Shown piece after piece: positions 34,701 through 39,372 of a DNA stretch of 39,372 bases. Both the position numbers and the translations under genes were made by a program. Below the pieces are notes generated by a model. The model saw nothing but the letters and a program-made list of their open reading frames with translations. It was not told the origin of the DNA and ran no database searches. The stretch's first letter is position 1, and every line of letters begins with the position of its first letter. Origin of the DNA: a bacterium (lineage in GTDB: Bacteria > Planctomycetota > J058 > JAJDCP01); assembly GCA_030428695.1 (NCBI GenBank), contig JAUIEM010000027.1:1-39372 (forward strand), read 5' to 3'.

Positions 34701-35317
34701 CCCGGCCGCGCTTCCTCCTCGAAGCAGCAGGCGAGCCCCCAGTCGACGACGAGCACCTCCCCGAAGGCGCCGACCATCACGTTGGATGGCTTGAGGTCGT
34801 TGTGGACGATGCCGCGGCTGTGGGCGAAGGCGACCGCGTTGCAGACCTGGAGCAGGATCTCGAGGTGCCGGTCGAGGTCGTCGCCAGAGCGCTCCAGGAG
34901 GTCGCGCCAGTTCTCCCCGCGCACCAGCTTCATCGCGAAGTAGGGCTTCTCTTCCCGCGTCCCGAGGCAGTGCACCGGCACGATGTTCGGGTGCTCGAGG
35001 AGCCCCGTGATCCGCGCCTCGTGGACGAACACATCGGGCTCCGGCGCCTCCTCCCCCTCGCGCGGCCGCAGGAGCTTGAGCGCGACCTCGCGCTGCAGCT
35101 CGACGTCCCGCGAGCGGTAGACGATGCCGACGCCGCCCCGGCCCACCCGCTCGAGCAGCCGGAAGGCGCCGAGCTCGTCGACCGCGACCGGGGCGTCGTC
35201 GCTCGCCTGCGCGGGGCCGAGGCGGCCGCGGAAGGTGTGCTCCGGCCGCAGGTCCGTCGCGCGGGGGTCGTGCCCGAGCGCCCGCGACCAGGTCACGTGC
35301 AGCGTGGCTTCGTCCAT
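31739..35317 (-). CDS. Membrane-anchored Ser/Thr protein kinase with WD40 repeats
   Basis: 1192 aa from the ATG at 35317 (MDEATLHVTW). The kinase domain spans ~48-330: GRGGVGIVY loop, Lys81 in ALKLL, EARITGLLEHPNIV helix, HNDLKPSN (172-179), GEVLVVDWGLA with Asp192-Trp193-Gly194, and GTPHYMPPEL. HND replaces HRD and DWG replaces DFG; DWG is common in this bacterial group, and the catalytic Asp174 is kept, so activity is likely. One TM segment follows at about 428-450 (GAGALLLLVLAVAVYAF). The rest is a WD40-type propeller with repeats such as CEGHEGAVLDLAFASDGKTLVSSGRDKSIRLW and CEGHTGEILDLQLSPDEGRLVSVATDATLRLWD, shortened here to the key forms, with later blades degenerate. The propeller would lie outside the membrane as a sensor or docking surface. 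Single gene, convergent with the TPR gene. Confidence 0.93.
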   Translation of the reverse strand: MDEATLHVTWSRALGHDPRATDLRPEHTFRGRLGPAQASDDAPVAVDELGAFRLLERVGRGGVGIVYRSRDVELQREVALKLLRPREGEEAPEPDVFVHEARITGLLEHPNIVPVHCLGTREEKPYFAMKLVRGENWRDLLERSGDDLDRHLEILLQVCNAVAFAHSRGIVHNDLKPSNVMVGAFGEVLVVDWGLACCFEEEARPGLRHKSAVREPCGTPHYMPPELACGDGDVLGPWTDIYLLGGILYRLLTGHAPHARGSFFACVFGAAGGRAESLPEDCPEALRALVVQTLEPDRRCRLASVEEFQQALRTFLAQRETRTRARELVDEAAASLARATASPGTGPRDYEDFSEAVNGFRQARRLWEHAAARAGEEDARRTWARAALASGDIALAAAQADALDDGGLRAAIDRARRQASREHRQRTRLKLGAGALLLLVLAVAVYAFLTGRARDLEAERRRASERAAWQVRLATAGGLYDRALDQLRHGRLRHAGACLVRALELVPPGPSPPGLDDGGASEPVWALLRHVRARLHVADRLCEGHEGAVLDLAFASDGKTLVSSGRDKSIRLWSVAEGRELRSLLLPREARRIEIAPDGLRLFVDEGGLFGKPRLVALSDGAELQRLPRSFTERVTPTGQAAEEPLPAAWGTSFGAGGMRVAASRSSATIRIWDTAGSTVATCEGHTGEILDLQLSPDEGRLVSVATDATLRLWDSATGSELWRLDLGRCAWRVAFDDFGTGLAVAFGDGEIVLYDLVERTLWARYEGPTSPRLLSFGRSLIAASREELVRISADGDRDRHELALTGMDPRCVALSADGSRVAVGCRSGLIRLFELDSGGGHAVRGVPLGVEVASAAFARDGRALLVGGDAGRVLEVRLDGSPPTLLGDHGAEVVGTGVSADARRGVSIARNGSLHVWDLDADSVHAVCWPGAGDQPLLRADGLVWMHPFRELRGTPWERWRAVVEDTARVRPERPYLQLLDPRTGAVVARHTAWGPVGVLGSDPDGARALGISFSNVWLLDLQDGSRDPWSGELKPSAVVFDGERLLIGTAGGVIASVRAATGEILHRYGNRGFAVELLALAPDRRSFVSLDAAGRATLWDTRSGRALTVLDLREALPVASSASATPRAVAYAPDSARVWIVRADGTLFCWQVFDPVEEPPADISSLYDELGYRMVSDGAGRGRFVPLRGP

Positions 35318-35839
35318 GCGGGTTCTCGCGGCGATGGGATCTGTCCAGGGTCGCAACTGGGAGGGGTCGCTGCAAGCGGGCAGCGTTCGTCGCTCCCTGC
35401 AACCGTTGCGAGGTGGGCTCAGTCCCCGGCCTGCCCGGCCGTCCACCCGGCGACTCTCTCGACCAGCGCGTCGAGCTCCGCTTCGAGGGAACCACTGGGG
35501 CCGCCGGCAACGAGACACGCAGCGAGCTCGCAAGATCAGCTCCTACGGGAGGGGCAAGGGCGAGGCCCCGCGCGCCAAGCGGAAAGGTGCCCTCGACAAC
35601 CAGCAGGCAGAGCATGGGAACGCCTCCGCTTCACTCTGGTCCACGGCCGCCTCTGCGTCAAGACCCACCGGCTGCACACGCACGAAGCCGGCGGTCGCAC
35701 AGCGTCACGTTCCTCCCCCCTGATCGCGCCCAAGAGTTACCGCCCAGTAACACCCTGGCGGCCCATGTGCGGGCGCAGGCCATCCCCCCGCGGCCCGCGC
35801 TTTGCACGTCCCTCGGCACACTCCCACAGGAGCGAAGGG
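35318..35839. other. Divergent gap between kinase and hydrogenase operons
   Basis: 522 bases without a gene I can support. Open frames across it are low-complexity and lack homology. A 7-bp inverted repeat, TCGCAAC...GTTGCGA, lies near the kinase side (~35350-35411). Nearer hydB lie the inverted repeat GTTAC-CGCCCA-GTAAC and a -24/-12-like element. Third-base G/C bias is weaker here than in the genes. It could hold a decayed gene, but I cannot identify one. Confidence 0.4.
35736..35770 (+). promoter_or_regulatory. Possible operator plus sigma54-like element upstream of hydB
   Basis: GTTAC (35736-35740) and GTAAC (35747-35751) form an inverted repeat with a 6-base spacer. Five bases on, TGGCGGCCCATGTGC (35756-35770) has GG and GC exactly ten bases apart, as in the -24/-12 boxes (TGGC...TGC) recognised by sigma54. 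Sigma54 control is known for some hydrogenase operons, but in GC-rich DNA this pattern can arise by chance, and the middle bases do not match well. Confidence 0.22.
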
Positions 35840-36959
<1,120 letters not shown>

Positions 36960-36973
<14 letters not shown>

Positions 36974-37424
36974 GCGGATCCTGCGCGAGCACCGCTTCTT
37001 CGCGGGCCTGCCCGACGACGTGATCGCCACCCTGGCCGGCTGCGCGAAGAACCTGCGCTTCGAGGCCGGCGACTTCCTGCTGCGCGAGGGGGATCCCGCC
37101 GACACCTTCTTCCTCGTGCGCGGCGGCAAGGTCGCCGTCGAGCTGCACGACCCGGCCCGCGGCGGGCTCGGCATCCGCACCGCGATGCCCGGCGATGTGG
37201 TCGGCTGGTCGTGGCTGTTTCCGCCGCACCGCTGGCGCTTCGACGCCCGCGCCCTCGAGACGGTCCGGGCGAGCGGCCTGGACGGGGCCTGCCTGCGGGC
37301 CAAGATCGAGGCGGACCCGGCCCTCGGCTTCCAGCTGATGCAGCGCTTCACCTCGGTGATCGTAGGCGAGCTGATGGCGGCGCGGCTGCAGCTGCTCGAC
37401 ATGTACGGGGGCCGCGATGCGTGA
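36960..37424 (+). CDS. Stand-alone cyclic nucleotide-binding (Crp-type) domain protein
   Basis: 154 aa, starting inside the end of hydB and ending 8 bases into hydG. Nearly the whole protein is one cNMP-binding beta barrel: HRFFAGLPDDVIATLAGCA, FEAGDFLLREGDPADTFFLVRGGKVAVEL, then MPGDVVGWSWLFPPHRW and a C-terminal helix (LMQRFTSVIVGELMAARLQLL). The usual phosphate-cassette RxA is not obvious after GDVVGWSWL, so the ligand may not be cAMP. There is no helix-turn-helix, so it is not a transcription factor. Its place between two hydrogenase subunit genes suggests a bound regulator or assembly partner of the enzyme. Confidence 0.9.
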
Positions 37425-38232
37425 TCCCTGGCAGCCGGAGTTCCTGCGCCTCAGCGCGCTGCGGCGCGACACCGCGGACACCGTCTCCTTCGACCTCGAG
37501 GGCTGGAGCGCCCCGGGCTTCCTCCCCGGCCAGTTCAACATGCTGTACGCCTTCGGCATCGGCGAGGTCCCGATCTCGATCAGCGGCGACCCCGGCGAGC
37601 CCGGCCTGACCCACACCGTCCGGGCGGTCGGCCGCACCACCGAGGCGATCTGCGCCCTCGAGCCCGGCGCCCTGCTCGGCGTGCGCGGCCCCTATGGCAG
37701 CTGCTGGCCCCTCGAGGCCGCCGAGGGCGGCGACGTGCTCGTGATCTGCGGGGGCATCGGCCTCGCCCCGCTGCGGCCGGCGCTCTACCACCTGCTGCGG
37801 CACCGCGGGCGCTACGGCAAGGTCGCGCTCCTGTACGGGGTGCGCACCCCCGCCGACGGCCTGTACGGCCCGCAGCTCGAGGAGTGGGCGGCGCGCGGGG
37901 ACATCCAGGTGCTGCGCAGCGCCGACCGGGTGGCCGGCGCCTGGTCGGGGCTGGTCGGGCCGGTGACGGTGCTGCTGCCGGCGGCGGACTTCGAGCCCGC
38001 GCGCACAACGGCGATGGTGTGCGGCCCGGAGATCATGATGCGCTTCGTCGTCGAGGGCCTGCGCGACCGCGGCGTGCCGGAGGAGAACCTGTACGTGTCG
38101 ATGGAGCGGAACATGCAGTGCGCGGTCGGCTTCTGCGGCCACTGCCAGTACGGGCCGGTGTTCGTCTGCAAGGACGGCGCGGTCTTCCCCTGGACCCGGG
38201 TCGCGCCGCTGATGGCCGTGCGGGAGATCTGA
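37417..38232 (+). CDS. hydG: Group 3b hydrogenase gamma subunit (FAD/NAD(P)-binding reductase)
   Basis: 271 aa. It has a ferredoxin-NADP reductase-like layout: an FAD barrel (~1-95) with [20 protein letters not shown], then the pyridine nucleotide domain with [17 protein letters not shown] (111-127) and [13 protein letters not shown]-terminal [2Fe-2S] site follows, in [22 protein letters not shown] (Cys235, 240, 243, 251). This subunit exchanges electrons with NADP(H) or NAD(H). Sequence alone does not fix the cofactor preference, though group 3b enzymes usually prefer NADP(H). hydD begins one base after its stop. Confidence 0.93.
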   Translation: MRDPWQPEFLRLSALRRDTADTVSFDLEGWSAPGFLPGQFNMLYAFGIGEVPISISGDPGEPGLTHTVRAVGRTTEAICALEPGALLGVRGPYGSCWPLEAAEGGDVLVICGGIGLAPLRPALYHLLRHRGRYGKVALLYGVRTPADGLYGPQLEEWAARGDIQVLRSADRVAGAWSGLVGPVTVLLPAADFEPARTTAMVCGPEIMMRFVVEGLRDRGVPEENLYVSMERNMQCAVGFCGHCQYGPVFVCKDGAVFPWTRVAPLMAVREI

Positions 38233-38233
38233 C

Positions 38234-39025
38234 ATGAGCGCCGACAAACCCAAGCTCGCCGTGTTCAAGTTCGCCTCCTGCGACGGCTGCCAGCTCAGCC
38301 TGCTCGACTGTGAGGACGAGCTGCTCGCCGTCGCGGGCGCGATCACGATCGCGAACTTCCCCGAGGCCTCCCGCGAGGTCCTCGACGGGCCCTACGACCT
38401 CAGCCTGGTCGAGGGCTCGGTCACCACCCCCCACGACCGCGCGCGCATCCTCGAGGTGCGCCGCCAGTCGAAGTTCCTCGTCACCATCGGCGCCTGCGCG
38501 ACCGCGGGCGGCATCCAGGCCCTGCGCAACTTCCGCGACGTCGAGGAGTTCACGCGCATGGTCTACGCCGAGCCCGCGTTCATCGACACCCTCGCGACCT
38601 CGACGGCGATCGCCGCCCACGTGCCGGTCGACTTCGAGCTGCGCGGCTGCCCGATCAACAAGCGCCAGCTGCTCGAGCTGATCACCGCCTTCCTGCACCG
38701 GCGGCGGCCGGCGATCCCGACCCACAGCGTGTGCGTCGAGTGCAAACGCAACGGCACCGTGTGCGTGATGGTCGCCTCCGGCACGCCCTGCCTGGGGCCG
38801 GTGACCCAGGCCGGCTGCGACGGCCTGTGCCCGCGCTACCGGCGCGGCTGCTTCGGCTGTTTCGGGCCGGCCGACACGGTCAACACCGCCTCGCTGAGCG
38901 CCCGCTGGCGCGCGCTCGGCGCCGACGCGGGGGCGCTCGGCCGGGCCTACCACAACTTCAACACCGCGGCCCCGGCCTTCCTCGAGGCGGGCCGGGCGGC
39001 GGAGGAGGCAGGGGATGGAGGCTGA
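38234..39025 (+). CDS. hydD: Group 3b [NiFe]-hydrogenase small (delta) subunit
   Basis: 263 aa, no Tat signal, as expected for a cytoplasmic group 3 enzyme. The proximal [4Fe-4S] ligands are Cys16 and Cys19 in [13 protein letters not shown], with IGACATAGG and ELRGCPINK completing the site. Further clusters come from [20 protein letters not shown] and [18 protein letters not shown], the standard series of cysteines for this family. The subunit forms the NiFe dimer with HydA and leads electrons away from the active site. Its last 11 bases overlap hydA. Confidence 0.95.
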   Translation: MSADKPKLAVFKFASCDGCQLSLLDCEDELLAVAGAITIANFPEASREVLDGPYDLSLVEGSVTTPHDRARILEVRRQSKFLVTIGACATAGGIQALRNFRDVEEFTRMVYAEPAFIDTLATSTAIAAHVPVDFELRGCPINKRQLLELITAFLHRRRPAIPTHSVCVECKRNGTVCVMVASGTPCLGPVTQAGCDGLCPRYRRGCFGCFGPADTVNTASLSARWRALGADAGALGRAYHNFNTAAPAFLEAGRAAEEAGDGG

Positions 39026-39372
39026 AGGGAAGCCGACGCGCACCGTCAAGGTCGACTACCTCGCGCGGGTCGAGGGGGAGGGCCGGCTGTTCGTCAAGGT
39101 CGAGGCCGGCGCGGTCAGCGACGCCCGGCTCGAGATCTTCGAGCCGCCGCGCTTCTTCGAGGCCTTCCTGCGCGGCAGGATGGCGGAGGAAGCGTCGGAC
39201 ATCACCGCGCGGATCTGCGGGATCTGCCCGGTCGCCTACCAGATGAGCGCGGTCCACGCGCTCGAGAAGATCTTCGGCCTCGAGCTCGACGCGAAGCTGC
39301 GGGAGCTGCGCCGGCTGCTCTACTGCGGGGAGTGGATCGAGAGCCACACCCTGCACGTCGCGATGCTCCACG
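39015..39372 (+). CDS. hydA: Group 3b [NiFe]-hydrogenase large (alpha) subunit, 5' part
   Basis: The ATG at 39015 lies inside the end of hydD; 119 residues are visible before the window ends. Residues 66-83, [19 protein letters not shown] in part, are the N-terminal NiFe-binding motif with Cys68 and Cys71. The group 3b form has Tyr (75) where other groups have His. The opening, [17 protein letters not shown], is the usual start of the large subunit. The second CxxC pair and the C-terminal processing site are beyond the edge, so intactness cannot be judged. Confidence 0.92.
   Translation, partial: MEAEGKPTRTVKVDYLARVEGEGRLFVKVEAGAVSDARLEIFEPPRFFEAFLRGRMAEEASDITARICGICPVAYQMSAVHALEKIFGLELDAKLRELRRLLYCGEWIESHTLHVAMLH

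Noticed and set aside
32114..35700. Plus-strand open frame opposite the kinase gene, joined in frame to hydB
   Set aside because: It is the antisense shadow of the WD40 kinase. The real hydB starts at 35840, where a ribosome site and family N-terminus are present.
35413..35830. A gene or transposase remnant in the kinase-hydB gap
   Set aside because: Frames here are low-complexity, no transposase motif or terminal inverted repeats were found, and codon bias is absent.

Overview
The window is about 39 kb of very GC-rich bacterial DNA with strong G/C bias at third codon positions, so long antisense open frames are common and were mostly discarded. The organism is inferred, not proven, to be a Planctomycetota-like or related deep-branching soil/sediment bacterium. 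The hints are a CPxCG...CWxCG zinc ribbon tail on a dehydrogenase, a DUF2723 membrane protein, a Ser/Thr kinase fused to WD40 repeats with the 'GEVLVVDWGLA' style of activation segment, and a bactofilin-like protein. No tRNA, rRNA, CRISPR array or intact insertion sequence was seen.

Layout. 2-571 is the end of an unknown gene. 817-1956 is an HSDL2-like short-chain dehydrogenase with a zinc ribbon. 2238-5764 is a two-gene, overlapping unit: a KLPxGPPG-repeat plus bactofilin-like protein and a two-TM coiled-coil protein. 5765-6130 holds two ~136-bp direct repeats, each with two hairpins. 6131-6796 (minus) is a basic unknown protein. 6913-14116 is a tightly packed unit on the plus strand: an unknown 221-aa protein, a TetR-type regulator, then three consecutive DUF1835-family genes. 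The first has two units, the second one unit, and the third was a two-unit gene that has lost a domain core and its frame. A C2-like domain protein (14254-15111) follows on the same strand. This locus is the best candidate for an undescribed system.

15118-16398 (minus) is a CNNM/CorC-type membrane protein, divergent from a short GlgC-like nucleotidyltransferase (16641-17693). The latter overlaps tail-to-tail with a cysteine desulfurase (17676-18803, minus). 19180-20574 is a lipoprotein, and 20824-22263 is a protein with an EExGHxxD element. 22492-25808 pairs a DUF2723 GT-C-like membrane protein with a GT4 glycosyltransferase. On the minus strand, 27527-25760 is a coupled trio: small membrane protein, MenH-like hydrolase, prolyl-4-hydroxylase-like dioxygenase. 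27656-29287 is an MscS-type channel and 29334-31529 a TPR lipoprotein. A perfect 26-bp-arm palindrome (31582-31635) lies between it and the convergent kinase-WD40 gene (31739-35317, minus).

35840-39372 is a group 3b-type [NiFe]-hydrogenase (sulfhydrogenase) operon in the order hydB, cNMP-binding protein, hydG, hydD, hydA. hydA is cut by the window edge. Together these would form a cytoplasmic NADP(H)-linked hydrogenase: HydA/HydD carry the NiFe and FeS centres, and HydG/HydB pass electrons to a flavin and the pyridine nucleotide.
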